Origin: Planctomycetota bacterium
GTDB lineage: Bacteria; Planctomycetota; UBA1135
NCBI GenBank assembly: GCA_002705055.1
Contig: PAHY01000036.1
Location: 1 to 63,516 of the forward strand
Direction of reading: 5' to 3'
Length of the DNA: 63,516 nucleotides
Positions 1-10,816 of the stretch are shown piece by piece. The notes under the pieces were generated by a model, which had not been told where the DNA came from, ran no database searches, and saw only the letters and a program-made list of their open reading frames with translations. Each line of letters begins with the position of its first letter. Positions within the stretch are counted from its first letter, which is position 1. The position numbers and the translations under genes were made by a program.

Positions 1-339
1 GAGTGCAAGCGAGCCAACTTCCCCCGAGCTCTCTATCACCGCACGACGGACAGCCGTAAGCGCCGCGACTATCGCAACTTACTCTTTCCGATCAATCACA
101 CCCTCGCGATGATGCGAGATGGAATGTCCTGCCTCGTGCGGCGCAGCTGGGGCGCCGCAAAGAAGATCAAAGGGCTCCAGCGCCACGCCTGGCTGTGGAC
201 GGCGTATCGCAACTACGTCCGCGGCGTGACTGTCAAGACGAGAACGACCCCTGCCCAGTCGGCAGGGGTCTGTGATCAGCGGTGGCAGCTGAAGGAGGTC
301 CTGAGATGGCGCTGGCCGCTTCAGATGATGCAGCCTTGA
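1..339 (+). CDS. Transposase-like protein, C-terminal part (5' end outside window)
   Basis: Open in frame from the first base to a TGA at 337-339, so the N-terminus lies outside the window. The residues LYHRTT...RNLLFPINHTLAMMR, then WLWTAYRNYVR and TPAQSAGV, resemble the C-terminal end of a transposase group in which an RNPLFPVN-like segment, a W/AYRNY-like segment and TPAQ close the protein. The key catalytic residues would lie upstream and cannot be seen. A perfect 10-bp hairpin sits inside the frame and a second hairpin overlaps the stop. It could equally be a decayed remnant. Family assignment is from memory of the motif pattern only. Confidence 0.4.
   Translation, partial: ECKRANFPRALYHRTTDSRKRRDYRNLLFPINHTLAMMRDGMSCLVRRSWGAAKKIKGLQRHAWLWTAYRNYVRGVTVKTRTTPAQSAGVCDQRWQLKEVLRWRWPLQMMQP
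246..270. repeat. Perfect 10-bp inverted repeat (GACCCCTGCC / GGCAGGGGTC, 5-nt loop)
   Basis: GACCCCTGCC at 246-255 and its exact reverse complement at 261-270 are separated by CAGTC. It lies inside the partial transposase-like frame and has no T run after it on either strand, so it is not a normal intrinsic terminator. It could be an RNA structure or a trace of a mobile-element end. Confidence 0.6.
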
Positions 340-351
340 GCCCACTCAAGG
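334..351 (-). terminator. Hairpin just downstream of the DAHP synthase gene, no T run
   Basis: CCTTGAG (334-340), loop CCCA, CTCAAGG (345-351) form a perfect 7-bp stem beginning about 10 bases after the minus-strand stop of the DAHP synthase gene. No U tract follows on the minus strand, so termination is only a suggestion. The hairpin also covers the end of the plus-strand partial ORF. Confidence 0.3.
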
Positions 352-361
352 GGGTCAGATT

Positions 362-1384
362 CTAACCGTGGAACTGACGCCCGCCGACCGCAGCCTGCAC
401 ACGCGCGTCGGCGACAATCGCCGCGAGCTCGTTCGGCAGCAACGCCTGATCCTTGTCACTCCGCGCCTCTTCAGGCCGCGGGTGCGCTTCGACAATCAGG
501 CCGTCGGCCCCAGCAGCCACCGCGGCGGCGGCCAGCGGCCGGATGTAGCGCGCGACCCCTACCGCGTGGGCCGGGTCGACGATGATCGGCAGGTGAGTCC
601 ATTCCCGAAGCAGCGGAAGCACCGTGAGGTCGAGGGTGTTGCGGGTCGCGGTTTCGTAGGTGCGAATGCCTCGTTCACAGAGCACGACCTGCGGACAGCC
701 GAAGGCCGAGAGGTACTCCGCCGAGTACAGCCACTCGTCCACGGTGCCGGATAGGGCGCGCTTTAGCAGGACCGGAATGCCGGCCCCGGCGATCGCCTTC
801 AGCATCGTGAAGTTCTGCATGTTGCGCGCGCCGATCTGCAGCATGTCAATGCCGTGATCGACGAAGGCCGGCAGGTGCGCGGCGTCCATGATCTCGGTCA
901 CGACGGGCATGTTGAAGTACTCGCCAGCCTCCTTGAGCTGCGCGAGGCCTTCGACTCCGAAACCTTGGAAGGTGTAGGGCGAAGTGCGCGGCTTATAGGC
1001 ACCGCCGCGCAGCACATGCGCGCCGGCATCTTTGGCCAACCGCGCCGCTTCCATCATGATCTCGCGTCCTTCGACCGAGCACGGGCCTGCCATGACCACG
1101 CACTTGCCCGGGCCGATCTCGACGCCCCCCACCTTGACGGTGAGCGGCTCCTCGCGATAGGCGCGTTCGACCATCCGTCGGTCGCCCCGGCAAGCGTGAA
1201 TCGCCACGATGCGCGGATCCGCACGCAGCTCCTCTTGGAGCGCCTCCGGCACCTTGTCCACCACCCCGACGATCGGCCGCGCGGTCTCGGTCGAGAGCAG
1301 CGTGCGGATGCCTTCGCTCTCCAGCCGTTCGCGGACGGCCTGCACCTGGTCATTGGCGGTGCCCTTCTCGAAGTGCAGAATCAT
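362..1384 (-). CDS. aroF: 3-deoxy-7-phosphoheptulonate (DAHP) synthase, type I-beta with N-terminal ferredoxin-like domain
   Basis: Condenses phosphoenolpyruvate with erythrose-4-phosphate, the first step of the shikimate pathway. The 340-residue protein has an N-terminal ferredoxin-like regulatory domain (about 1-75) and then the TIM-barrel catalytic domain, with the typical MAGPCSVEG, LRGGAYKPRTSPYTFQG, QIGARNMQNF, LLKRALSGT, CERGIRTYE and VDPAHAVG segments. It overlaps the stop of the upstream chorismate-mutase-like gene by 4 bases (ATGA) and closes the trp operon, so chorismate supply is presumably co-regulated with tryptophan synthesis. The length matches the T. maritima-type enzyme. Confidence 0.95.
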   Translation of the reverse strand: MILHFEKGTANDQVQAVRERLESEGIRTLLSTETARPIVGVVDKVPEALQEELRADPRIVAIHACRGDRRMVERAYREEPLTVKVGGVEIGPGKCVVMAGPCSVEGREIMMEAARLAKDAGAHVLRGGAYKPRTSPYTFQGFGVEGLAQLKEAGEYFNMPVVTEIMDAAHLPAFVDHGIDMLQIGARNMQNFTMLKAIAGAGIPVLLKRALSGTVDEWLYSAEYLSAFGCPQVVLCERGIRTYETATRNTLDLTVLPLLREWTHLPIIVDPAHAVGVARYIRPLAAAAVAAGADGLIVEAHPRPEEARSDKDQALLPNELAAIVADARVQAAVGGRQFHG

Positions 1385-1626
1385 CGCTCTCCTCCTGCGG
1401 CGCGCGCGGCATCGCGATCGACGCAGCCGGAATCAATGATCTCGAACAGCGGCGCCAGCGCATGCGCATCGAAGGGGCCGTCGTGGCGACGCAGCAGATC
1501 GTCGACCAGGGCCCGGCGGCCCGGATCGTCGACTTCGACTTGAGCAAGCAGGCGCGCGCGTTCGTTGAGCAGCGCGAGCAGCGTGCGATCGAGGTGAGCC
1601 AGTTGGTGGCGGAGTGCGGGTTGCAT
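1381..1626 (-). CDS. Chorismate-mutase (AroQ)-like small protein, apparently missing the central loop
   Basis: An 81-residue helical protein. Residues 4-29 (LRHQLAHLDRTLLALLNERARLL) match helix 1 of AroQ chorismate mutases, and residues 34-65 (DPGRR..LVDDLLRRHDGPFD...LAPLFEII) match helices 2-3. The segment normally between them, with the catalytic Lys of the GxIKxxxGLPxYD region, is absent. It starts 12 bases after trpA and overlaps the start of the DAHP synthase by 4 bases. AroQ domains are often fused to or partnered with type I-beta DAHP synthases as feedback sensors, so an allosteric partner role is plausible. Activity as a mutase is doubtful. Confidence 0.65.
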   Translation of the reverse strand: MQPALRHQLAHLDRTLLALLNERARLLAQVEVDDPGRRALVDDLLRRHDGPFDAHALAPLFEIIDSGCVDRDAARAAGGER

Positions 1627-1638
1627 GGCAGGTGGGAA

Positions 1639-2466
1639 TCAGGAAGTCGAAGGGGCGCCGGTGCCGGCGACGAGCTCGCGCACGAAGGACTCGGCCGCGC
1701 TCACGGCTGCCGCGTCATCGGGACCCGCGGCGTGAATGTGGCGCACCAGCGCCGTGCCGACAATCGCGATGTCGGCGTGTTGCGTGGCGGCGGTGACATC
1801 GGCCGCGCTGGCGATGCCGAAGCCGACCGCAGTGGGCAGCTCGCCGGCCAGGCCCGCGACGCGCTGCAGGAAGCCCTGCGCGCCGTCGTCGAAGGTCGTG
1901 CCGGCGCCGGTGACCCCGGTGCGGCCCACCACGTACAGGAAGCCCTGGCTGGCTTCGACCGCGCTCTGAATGCGCGCGTCGGAACTGGTCGGCGCAGCGA
2001 AGAAGATCGTGCACAGCCCGGCGGCCTCGGCGGCGGCGCGAACCGGCGCGCCTTCCTCGACCGGGAGGTCGGGCAAGATCAGCGCGTCCACACCCGCCGC
2101 TGCCGCCTGGGCGCAGGCTTCGGGCCAGCCACGATGGCCGAGCGGGTTGCAGTAGGACATCAGCGCGATCGGCAGGCTGCCTCCTTCGTCGCGGAAGCGC
2201 TTGACCGTGGCGAAGATCCCGTCGACCGTCGTACCCGCAGCCAAAGCGCGATCCGCCGCCGCCTGCAGCACCGGCCCGTCGGCGATCGGATCGCTGAACG
2301 GCACCCCTAATTCACAGCAGGTCGCGCCGGCTCTTTCGAGCGCGTGGAGCAGAGCGCAGGTGCGGTCGAGTCCGCCGTCGCCGGCGGTGATGTAAGGCGA
2401 CAGTCCGCGCCGCCCATCCCTGCGCAGCGCGGAGGTGGCCTCGATCAGCCGGTTGGAAGCGCTCAT
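1639..2466 (-). CDS. trpA: Tryptophan synthase alpha chain
   Basis: Cleaves indole-3-glycerol phosphate to indole and glyceraldehyde-3-phosphate, passing indole to TrpB. The 275-residue TIM barrel shows [18 protein letters not shown] (catalytic Glu and Asp), [33 protein letters not shown] and VGFGIASA phosphate-binding segments. The ATG at 2466 overlaps the trpB stop by 4 bases, indicating translational coupling. Confidence 0.97.
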   Translation of the reverse strand: MSASNRLIEATSALRRDGRRGLSPYITAGDGGLDRTCALLHALERAGATCCELGVPFSDPIADGPVLQAAADRALAAGTTVDGIFATVKRFRDEGGSLPIALMSYCNPLGHRGWPEACAQAAAAGVDALILPDLPVEEGAPVRAAAEAAGLCTIFFAAPTSSDARIQSAVEASQGFLYVVGRTGVTGAGTTFDDGAQGFLQRVAGLAGELPTAVGFGIASAADVTAATQHADIAIVGTALVRHIHAAGPDDAAAVSAAESFVRELVAGTGAPSTS

Positions 2467-3665
2467 GCGACCACCTCCGAAGCGTCGGCTCCGTCCGCGG
2501 CCGATCCACCGCGCAGCGCCATGATCGTGCCCAGGTCCTTGTCGCCGCGACCGGAGAGATTGACCACCACGCGCTTGCCCTGCAGCACGTCGCGCTCGCG
2601 CATCACCCAGCCCACGGCGTGACTCGACTCGAGCGCTGGCAGGATGCCTTCGCGCTCGGACAGCGCCGCAAAGGCCTGCAGTGCCTCGTCGTCGGTGGCG
2701 TACTCGTAACGAGCGCGTCCGCGCGCCTGCAGATCGGCGTGTTCCGGGCCGACCGCGGGATAATCCAGACCCGCGCTGACGCTATGGGTGTGCTGAATCT
2801 GCCCATCCGCGTCCTGCAGCAGCCATGTGTAGCAACCGTGGAGCACGCCCGGCGTCCCGCCGGAAAAGCGCGCCGCGTGGCGCCCCGTCTCGGGGCCTTC
2901 GCCGCCGGCTTCGACTCCGACTAGCGCCACGCTCTCATCGGCGAGGAAGCCACGGAACAGCCCGATCGCGTTCGATCCGCCGCCCACGCAGGCGACCGCC
3001 AGGTCGGGCAGCCCACCGGCCTGATCCAAGACCTGCGCGCGCGCCTCGCGACCGATCACTTCATGGAAGTCAGCGACGATCGACGGGAAAGGGTGCGGCC
3101 CCAAGGCCGAACCCAGCACGTAGTGCGCCTGCGGGTCACTGACCCAGGCGCGCATCGCCTCATTGATCGCGTCCTTGAGGGTGCGCTGACCGTGCCGAAC
3201 CACCTCGACGCGCGCGCCCATCAGTTCCATGCGCAGCACGTTCGGCTTCTGTCGCGCCACATCGACCTCGCCCATGTAAACCACGCACTCAAGGCCCAGC
3301 TTGGCGCAGGCCGTGGCCGTCGCCACGCCGTGCTGCCCCGCGCCGGTCTCGGCCAGGATGCGCGTCTTGCCCATGCGCTTGGCGAGCACGCACTGACCCA
3401 GCGCGTTGTTCAGCTTGTGCGCGCCGGTGTGCAGCAGGTCCTCGCGCTTGAGCCACAGCTCGCAGCCCAGCTCGTCGGAGAGGCGCTCGGCATGCGTCAG
3501 CGGCGTGGGCCGACCGGCGTAGTGCTGCAGCAAAGACTGCATCTCTGCCTGGAAGCCCGCGTCCGCGCGCAGCGTGCGCCAGGCCTGCTCCAGCTCCTCA
3601 AGCGGGGCCATCAGAGTTTCCGGGGCGTAGACGCCGCCGAAGTCACCGAAACGTGTGTCTTGCAT
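2463..3665 (-). CDS. trpB: Tryptophan synthase beta chain
   Basis: PLP enzyme that condenses indole with serine to give tryptophan. The start was set at 3665 ([19 protein letters not shown]), because the frame stays open to 4073 but that extension overlaps trpF and is low-complexity Arg/Gly/Ala. This gives 400 residues, the usual TrpB length. Diagnostic segments are [20 protein letters not shown] (PLP lysine in HK), [14 protein letters not shown] and the glycine-rich [10 protein letters not shown]. It abuts trpF (stop and start share one base) and overlaps trpA by 4 bases. Confidence 0.97.
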   Translation of the reverse strand: MQDTRFGDFGGVYAPETLMAPLEELEQAWRTLRADAGFQAEMQSLLQHYAGRPTPLTHAERLSDELGCELWLKREDLLHTGAHKLNNALGQCVLAKRMGKTRILAETGAGQHGVATATACAKLGLECVVYMGEVDVARQKPNVLRMELMGARVEVVRHGQRTLKDAINEAMRAWVSDPQAHYVLGSALGPHPFPSIVADFHEVIGREARAQVLDQAGGLPDLAVACVGGGSNAIGLFRGFLADESVALVGVEAGGEGPETGRHAARFSGGTPGVLHGCYTWLLQDADGQIQHTHSVSAGLDYPAVGPEHADLQARGRARYEYATDDEALQAFAALSEREGILPALESSHAVGWVMRERDVLQGKRVVVNLSGRGDKDLGTIMALRGGSAADGADASEVVA

Positions 3666-4348
3666 CAGTCGCGCTGCGAAGGGGATGGAGAATTGGACGG
3701 GAGAGCGGCCAGCGCGGCGCGGGCCGCCGTCACGAAGGCGTAGACCGCGGCCGGATTCTTGCGGCCGGGGGCCAGCTCGAGGCGCGAGGAAGCATCGACC
3801 CCGCGCGGGCGCACTGCCTCGATTGCCTCGGGGGCGTTGCCGGCGGACAGCCCTCCGGCGAGCAGGCAAGGCGCTTGGGTCGCGAGTTCGGCGGCGAGCT
3901 GGAAGTCGACGGTCTGACCGCTGCCGCCCGCGGAACGCGGATGGTCGAGCACGAAGCCGGCGGCCACGCCGCGCCAGGCCTCGACTTCGGCCGCCCCGCT
4001 TGCATCCACCGGGATGCGCCGCAGCACCGGCACCGGGCACGCAGCCCAGGCCTCTGCCTGCTGCGCGCCGCACAGCTGCAGCGCCCGCACGCCGCTGCGC
4101 GCGAGGAAGTCCTCGACCTGCGCCGGCGCAAGATCCACGACGACGCCCACCGTCAGGACTTCGGCCGGAACCTCGGTGAACAGCGCGGCCATCGCCTCGA
4201 CCTCGACCGAGCGCGGCGAGGGCGGATAGTGCACCGCGCCCAAGGCATCGGCACCGGCCGCCAGTGCGACCCGGACATCCTCGAGCCGCGCCAAACCGCA
4301 GACCTTGATCTGCGGCAGCGCTTGGCTGGACGAGCTCGGGCTGTTCAT
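3665..4348 (-). CDS. trpF: Phosphoribosylanthranilate isomerase
   Basis: Amadori isomerisation of N-(5'-phosphoribosyl)-anthranilate, third step from anthranilate. The 227-residue TIM barrel has the diagnostic N-terminal [11 protein letters not shown] (catalytic Cys), the [18 protein letters not shown] segment with the catalytic Asp, LAGGLSAGN, and VDASSRLE near the C-terminus. It overlaps trpC upstream by 4 bases and touches trpB downstream. The free-standing trpF, not fused to trpC, differs from the enterobacterial layout. Confidence 0.95.
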   Translation of the reverse strand: MNSPSSSSQALPQIKVCGLARLEDVRVALAAGADALGAVHYPPSPRSVEVEAMAALFTEVPAEVLTVGVVVDLAPAQVEDFLARSGVRALQLCGAQQAEAWAACPVPVLRRIPVDASGAAEVEAWRGVAAGFVLDHPRSAGGSGQTVDFQLAAELATQAPCLLAGGLSAGNAPEAIEAVRPRGVDASSRLELAPGRKNPAAVYAFVTAARAALAALPSNSPSPSQRD

Positions 4349-5145
4349 CGCTGCACCTCGACCTCGCGGAAGGAACGAATCTTCGCTGCCGGATCTTCGG
4401 CCAGCATCAGCGTCTCGCCGACCAGGACCGCGTCGGCGCCGACGCGGGCCACGCGCGCCACATCGGCCTGGTCACGGATGCCGCTCTCGGCCACGCGCAC
4501 GAATCGATCGGGCACCTGCGGCAGCATCTCTTCGATGTGCGCGAGATCAATCTCGAAGGTGGTGAGATCTCGCGCGTTCACCCCCAGGCAGTCGGGATCG
4601 ACGGCCAGCGCCCGCTCCAGTTCGTCGGGCGCGTGCACCTCGAGCAGGACCGCCAGCCCCAGCTCCCCCGCCAGCGCGCGCAGTTCGCCGAGCAGCGGAT
4701 CCGGCAGGCAGACGGCCAGAAGCAGGATGGCATCGGCGCCGGCCGACAGCGACTCGAGCACCATGCCCTCGTCGAGCACGAAGTCCTTGCGCAGCCGCGG
4801 CAGCCCCGCGCCGGCGACGTTGGCGAGCTCGGCCAGTGATCCCTTGAAGTGATCCTCTTCGGTGAGAATCGACAGCGCGGCCGCGCCGCCGTCGGCATAG
4901 GTGCGCGCGCGCTGCGAGAGATCAGCCTCGTCGCGCAGCATGCCCTTGGCCGGGGAGCGCCGCTTGCACTCGGCGATCACCTGCATCCCGGGCGCGCGCA
5001 GCGCCTCAATGAAGCGCGCGCGCCGCGCCGGATCGGGCTGGACCTCGGCACGCAGATCCGCCACCGGCTGCACGGCCCGACGCGCGGCCGCGCGCGCTTG
5101 GACCGAAGCCAGGATCGGGTCGAGTCGCGTGCCGGTGCGGCTCAC
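4345..5145 (-). CDS. trpC: Indole-3-glycerol phosphate synthase
   Basis: Ring closure and decarboxylation of CdRP to indole-3-glycerol phosphate. The 266-residue TIM barrel shows [15 protein letters not shown] (catalytic Glu and Lys), [57 protein letters not shown] and VLVGETLM, all typical of TrpC. Four-base overlaps with trpD and trpF. Confidence 0.97.
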   Translation of the reverse strand: MSRTGTRLDPILASVQARAAARRAVQPVADLRAEVQPDPARRARFIEALRAPGMQVIAECKRRSPAKGMLRDEADLSQRARTYADGGAAALSILTEEDHFKGSLAELANVAGAGLPRLRKDFVLDEGMVLESLSAGADAILLLAVCLPDPLLGELRALAGELGLAVLLEVHAPDELERALAVDPDCLGVNARDLTTFEIDLAHIEEMLPQVPDRFVRVAESGIRDQADVARVARVGADAVLVGETLMLAEDPAAKIRSFREVEVQR

Positions 5146-6167
5146 AGCTGATTCTCCGCGGCCAGATGGGTGGTGGCGGTCCAGGTGCCCATCTTCTGGC
5201 GGGCCGCGCCATCGGCGAGCGCTTTGCGGGAGCGCTCGACCGCATCCTGCGCATCCTCGGTCACACCGGCTGCCAGGAGGGCGGCCGCCGCGTTGAGCAC
5301 CACCGCGTCGTGGATCGGCCCGGTGGCGCCGTCGAGCAGCTCGCGCAGGATCGTCAGGTTGCGGGTGGCATCGCCGCCTTCGAGCGCTTCGACCCCTGCC
5401 GGCGCCAGGCCCAGCGCTTCGGCGTCGAGGGTGACAGCAGGTGCGCTGCCCACGACCTCGACCTGATTGGGACCGGCCAGAGTCAGCTCGTCGGCACCGC
5501 CTGCGCCGTGCACGACGTAGGCGCGTTCAAAATCCAGTTCGCGCAGCACCCCGGCGAAGTCGTCGACGCGCGCGGCATCAGAGACACCGAGCAGGTGGCG
5601 GCGCACGCCGCCCGGATTGCAGATCGGGCCCAGGAAGTTGAAGATCGTCCGGATTCCCAGCTGCGCGCGCACCGGCGCGACGAAGCGCATCGCCGGGTGG
5701 AAGGCCGGCGCGAACAGGAACACGATCCCCTCGCGGGCGAAGACCTTCTGCGCCTGCTCGGGCGTAAGCTCGAGCCGCACCCCCGCCGCCTCGAGCAGAT
5801 CGGCGCTGCCGCACTTCGAGGACACGCTGCGATTGCCGTGCTTGATCACCTTCGCCCCGGCCGCGGCCGCGACCAGCGCCGAAGCCGTCGACAGGTTGAA
5901 GGAGCCCAGCTTGTCGCCCCCGGTGCCGCAGGTATCGACCGCATCCGGCGCGTCGTGCTCGAAAGGACGCATCGCCCCGCGCAGCGCCTCGGCGGCACCC
6001 GCGATCTCCTCAACCGTCTCGCCCCGCTCGGCCAGCGCCTGCAGCAGCGCCGCGAGACTCTCGGTGTCGAGGTCCTCGCGGAACGCCTGATCAAAGCAGG
6101 CGCGCGCCTCGGCCGGGCTCAGACTACCGCCCGACTGGACGCGCTCGAGCGCCTCGCGAAAGTTCAT
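5142..6167 (-). CDS. trpD: Anthranilate phosphoribosyltransferase
   Basis: Transfers phosphoribose from PRPP to anthranilate. The start was set at 6167 (MNFREALERVQSGGSLS), which overlaps the trpG stop by 4 bases and gives 341 residues. The open frame continues upstream to 6977, but only as antisense-like sequence inside trpG/trpE. Diagnostic segments are VDTCGTGGDKLGSFNLSTASA (PRPP loop), KHGNRSVSSKCGSADLLEAAG, FLFAPAFHPAM, RTIFNFLGPICNP and VVHGAGGADELTL. Confidence 0.97.
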   Translation of the reverse strand: MNFREALERVQSGGSLSPAEARACFDQAFREDLDTESLAALLQALAERGETVEEIAGAAEALRGAMRPFEHDAPDAVDTCGTGGDKLGSFNLSTASALVAAAAGAKVIKHGNRSVSSKCGSADLLEAAGVRLELTPEQAQKVFAREGIVFLFAPAFHPAMRFVAPVRAQLGIRTIFNFLGPICNPGGVRRHLLGVSDAARVDDFAGVLRELDFERAYVVHGAGGADELTLAGPNQVEVVGSAPAVTLDAEALGLAPAGVEALEGGDATRNLTILRELLDGATGPIHDAVVLNAAAALLAAGVTEDAQDAVERSRKALADGAARQKMGTWTATTHLAAENQL

Positions 6168-6751
6168 CGCACCTCGCCCCCGTCGCCGGTCATCGCCAAA
6201 AAGCGGCCCACCATGCGATCGCCGGTGGGCGTCAGGATCGACTCGGGATGGAACTGAATGCCAAAGCGCGGCAGTTCGACGTGGCGCACGCCCATCACCA
6301 GCCCGTCCTCGGTCCACGCCGTGAGCCGCAGGCACTCGGGCAGGCTGTCCCGCCGCGCCCGCAGCGAGTGGTAGCGCCCCGCCGGCAGCGGGTTGGGCAG
6401 GCTGCGGAACAGCCCGTCGTTGTCGTGGTGCATGATCGAGGACTTGCCGTGGACCGGCACCGGATCGACCTCGAGCTCTGCGCCGTAGTGCTCGCACAAG
6501 GCCTGATGCCCCAGGCAGACGCCCAGCATGGGCAGGTGCTCGGGCATCGCCGCGAAGAGCTGCGGCGTGATGCCGGCATCCGCCGGACGCCCCGGACCCG
6601 GGCTGATCACCAGACCGCTCGGTTGCATGGCCAGGATTTCGTCCACGGTGATGGCGTCGTTGCGCCGCACCTCGACCTGGGCGCCCTGGCCCGCCATCGA
6701 CTGGTAGAGGTTCCAGGTGAAGCTGTCGTAGTTGTCGACCAGGAGAATCAT
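6164..6751 (-). CDS. trpG: Anthranilate synthase glutamine amidotransferase subunit
   Basis: Class I glutamine amidotransferase of 195 residues delivering ammonia to TrpE. The catalytic triad is visible: Cys in LGVCLGHQAL, and His and Glu in FGIQFHPESILTPTG. The N-terminus MILLVDNYDSFTWNLYQ is typical, as is the oxyanion segment LVISPGPGRP. Like many TrpG/PabA proteins it may also serve p-aminobenzoate synthesis, and no second copy is in the window. Four-base overlaps with trpE and trpD. Confidence 0.96.
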   Translation of the reverse strand: MILLVDNYDSFTWNLYQSMAGQGAQVEVRRNDAITVDEILAMQPSGLVISPGPGRPADAGITPQLFAAMPEHLPMLGVCLGHQALCEHYGAELEVDPVPVHGKSSIMHHDNDGLFRSLPNPLPAGRYHSLRARRDSLPECLRLTAWTEDGLVMGVRHVELPRFGIQFHPESILTPTGDRMVGRFLAMTGDGGEVR

Positions 6752-8220
6752 GATGCCGAGGGGCTGGAGAAGGCAGGGGTGACGGCGAGCTGCACCGCTT
6801 CGAAGAGCGCCTGCGACTTATGCAGCGTCTCCATGTATTCGCTGGCCGGAACCGAGTCGTAGACAACCCCGGCTCCTGCCTGAACGGAGAGGGTGTCTCC
6901 GTGCACAGCGACCGTGCGAATGTTGATCGCCATGTCCAGGTTGCCGCGGTGGTCGAGGTAGCCGAAGCAGCCGGCATAGGCGCCGCGCGGCTCCTTCTCG
7001 ATCTCGGCCAGCAGCGTCATGGCGCGCACCTTGGGGGCGCCGCTGACGGTGCCTGCTGGGAAGCTGGCCGCCAGCGCATCGAGCGCATCCTGTCCGCCGG
7101 CGAGCTTGCACTCGACGCGGCTGACCAGGTGCTGCACGCGCGCGAACTTCTCGAGCGCCGCGTGCTCTTTGACGGCGACGGTGCCGACGCGCGCCACCCG
7201 CCCCAGATCATTGCGGCCGAGGTCGACGAGCATGTCGTGCTCGGCGCGCTCCTTGAGGTCGCCGCAGAGTTCAGCACCCAGGCGGGCGTCCTCTTCCGGG
7301 TCTTCGTGCCGCGGACGCGTGCCGGCGATCGGCCGCGTCTGGGCGACGCCGTCCTGCACGCTGACCAGCCGCTCGGGCGAACTGCCGACCAGAGTGAGAT
7401 CGTCAAACTCGTAGAAGAACATGTGCGGCGCTGGGTTGGCCAGCCGCAGCACCCGGTAGAGCGTGAATGGGTCGCCTTCGAAGCGCTGGTCGAAGCGCTG
7501 AGCGAGGACGGCCTGGAAGATCTCGCCCTGGCGAATCGCCCCCTGCAGCGACTCGACGCCGGCTTCATACTGCTCGCGGCTCATCGACGGCCGCGGCTCC
7601 TCGTCGAGCAGGCGGAAGGCCGGCAGCTCGGCCGGCTCGCCGCCCAGCGTCTCAGCCAGCTTGTCGAGCGTCTGCATCGCCTGCTCGTGGCCGGCTGCCC
7701 CGGCGCGGCAGGCGGTGATGAGAATCAGCTTCTGGGTCGCGTGATCGCAGGCGACGACCGTTTCGAAGAGATGAAAGCGGGCGTACGGGTTCTCGGCCAG
7801 CGTGGTGCGCGGCATGCCGGTGCTGGGTTCGAGCACGCCGGCCCACTCATAGGTGAAGCCTCCGACCCAACCCCCGCAGAACGGCGGCAGCCCGCGCGGC
7901 GGCGCGGGCTGGTGGTAACGCTCGGCGAGTTTGCGCAGCGCGCTGAGGCCATCGCCGTCAAACTCTTCGCGGCCGTCCTGGCCTTCGAAGACAGCACCGT
8001 CATGAGCAGCCCGGAAGCTGCCAATCGGATCGACGCCCAGAAAGGAATAGCGCGCCAGTCGCTCGGGACCTTCGGCGGACTCGAGCAGACAGGCCCGGTG
8101 ACCCGCCCCGCGCAAGGCGAGGAACAGACGGACCGGGGTATGGAGGTCCGCTGGGAATTCGGCCCAGGCAAGGCCGGAACGATCAGCGTCCTCGGGAGTA
8201 CTGCGATGCAGAAAGTGCAT
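6748..8220 (-). CDS. trpE: Anthranilate synthase component I
   Basis: Converts chorismate plus ammonia to anthranilate, the committed and feedback-controlled step. In the 490-residue protein, the LLES segment of the tryptophan-binding site is present (ACLLESAEGPERLARYSF). The chorismate-binding domain shows IFQAVLAQRF, YFYEFDD-like FFYEFDDLTLVGSSPERLV, RPIAGTRPR, LVDLGRNDLGRV and GTVSGAPKVRAM. First gene of the trp operon. Its start lies about 54 bases downstream of an attenuator hairpin and T run, and no clear Shine-Dalgarno sequence precedes the ATG. Confidence 0.97.
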   Translation of the reverse strand: MHFLHRSTPEDADRSGLAWAEFPADLHTPVRLFLALRGAGHRACLLESAEGPERLARYSFLGVDPIGSFRAAHDGAVFEGQDGREEFDGDGLSALRKLAERYHQPAPPRGLPPFCGGWVGGFTYEWAGVLEPSTGMPRTTLAENPYARFHLFETVVACDHATQKLILITACRAGAAGHEQAMQTLDKLAETLGGEPAELPAFRLLDEEPRPSMSREQYEAGVESLQGAIRQGEIFQAVLAQRFDQRFEGDPFTLYRVLRLANPAPHMFFYEFDDLTLVGSSPERLVSVQDGVAQTRPIAGTRPRHEDPEEDARLGAELCGDLKERAEHDMLVDLGRNDLGRVARVGTVAVKEHAALEKFARVQHLVSRVECKLAGGQDALDALAASFPAGTVSGAPKVRAMTLLAEIEKEPRGAYAGCFGYLDHRGNLDMAINIRTVAVHGDTLSVQAGAGVVYDSVPASEYMETLHKSQALFEAVQLAVTPAFSSPSAS

Positions 8221-8273
8221 GACGGAGGTTGAGCATTGCGCCCAGCGGTGTTTTCTTCGGTAGGGATCCGGGT

Positions 8274-8315
8274 AAAAAGTTTGCGGGCCTCTGTCTTTTC
8301 AGTCAGAGGCCCGCA
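8274..8315 (-). terminator. trp operon attenuator: 12-bp hairpin plus T run upstream of trpE
   Basis: On the minus strand, TGCGGGCCTCTG (8315-8304) pairs perfectly with CAGAGGCCCGCA (8293-8282) across a 10-nt loop, and TTTTT follows at 8278-8274. It lies between a Trp-codon-rich leader ORF and trpE, so it is an intrinsic terminator whose readthrough would be controlled by translation of the leader. A competing pairing is available: GGCCCG at 8384-8379 (just after the Trp codons) with CGGGCC at 8313-8308 (the 5' arm of the terminator). Confidence 0.88.
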
Positions 8316-8343
8316 GGTGGATTTCGGAGGGGGATGCGCGTGA

Positions 8344-8427
8344 TCAACTCATAGCCGCGCCAGCCCCCGGCTTCCGCCCGGGCCCAGTTTTCGGCCACCA
8401 CCAAGAGTTGAATCGCGTCGGTCGCAT
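8344..8427 (-). CDS. trpL: trp leader peptide (27 aa, three consecutive Trp codons)
   Basis: ATG at 8427-8425, stop TGA at 8346-8344. Codons 9-11 are TGG TGG TGG (8403-8395), preceded by RFNS and followed by P, K, T, G. Three adjacent Trp codons in a 27-codon ORF placed immediately before a terminator hairpin upstream of trpE is the signature of ribosome-mediated attenuation: low tryptophanyl-tRNA stalls the ribosome and prevents terminator formation. A second imperfect stem, GGGGGCTGGCGCG (8368-8356) with CGCGCATCCCCC (8340-8329), spans the leader stop codon and may act as the pause hairpin. No Shine-Dalgarno sequence is seen. The likely promoter lies so close that the transcript may be nearly leaderless. 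Confidence 0.85.
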   Translation of the reverse strand: MRPTRFNSWWWPKTGPGRKPGAGAAMS

Positions 8428-8436
8428 GGTGTTTTG

Positions 8437-8445
8437 AGTCTAGCA
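8437..8445 (-). promoter_or_regulatory. Probable extended -10 promoter element of the trp operon
   Basis: On the minus strand, TGC directly precedes TAGACT (8442-8437), an extended -10 with four of six consensus bases. Transcription would start near 8430, only a few bases before the leader-peptide ATG at 8427. No good -35 hexamer is seen at the expected spacing. Confidence 0.4.
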
Positions 8446-8485
8446 CAGGAAATCGGCCTGCCTAGCCCCTTGGCTGGAGGAAATC

Positions 8486-10816
<2,331 letters not shown>

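Noticed and set aside
1462..2310. A 282-codon plus-strand frame opposite trpA
   Set aside because: Shadow of trpA and the mutase-like gene; no recognisable motif.
3666..4073. N-terminal extension of trpB
   Set aside because: The extension lies inside trpF and is Arg/Gly/Ala low complexity. The internal ATG at 3665 gives the normal TrpB N-terminus.
6168..6977. N-terminal extension of trpD into trpG/trpE
   Set aside because: It overlaps two real genes in another frame; the ATG at 6167 gives a normal-length enzyme with a 4-base overlap.
6820..8232. A 470-codon plus-strand open frame opposite trpE
   Set aside because: trpE has complete family motifs and operon context; the antisense frame shows none.
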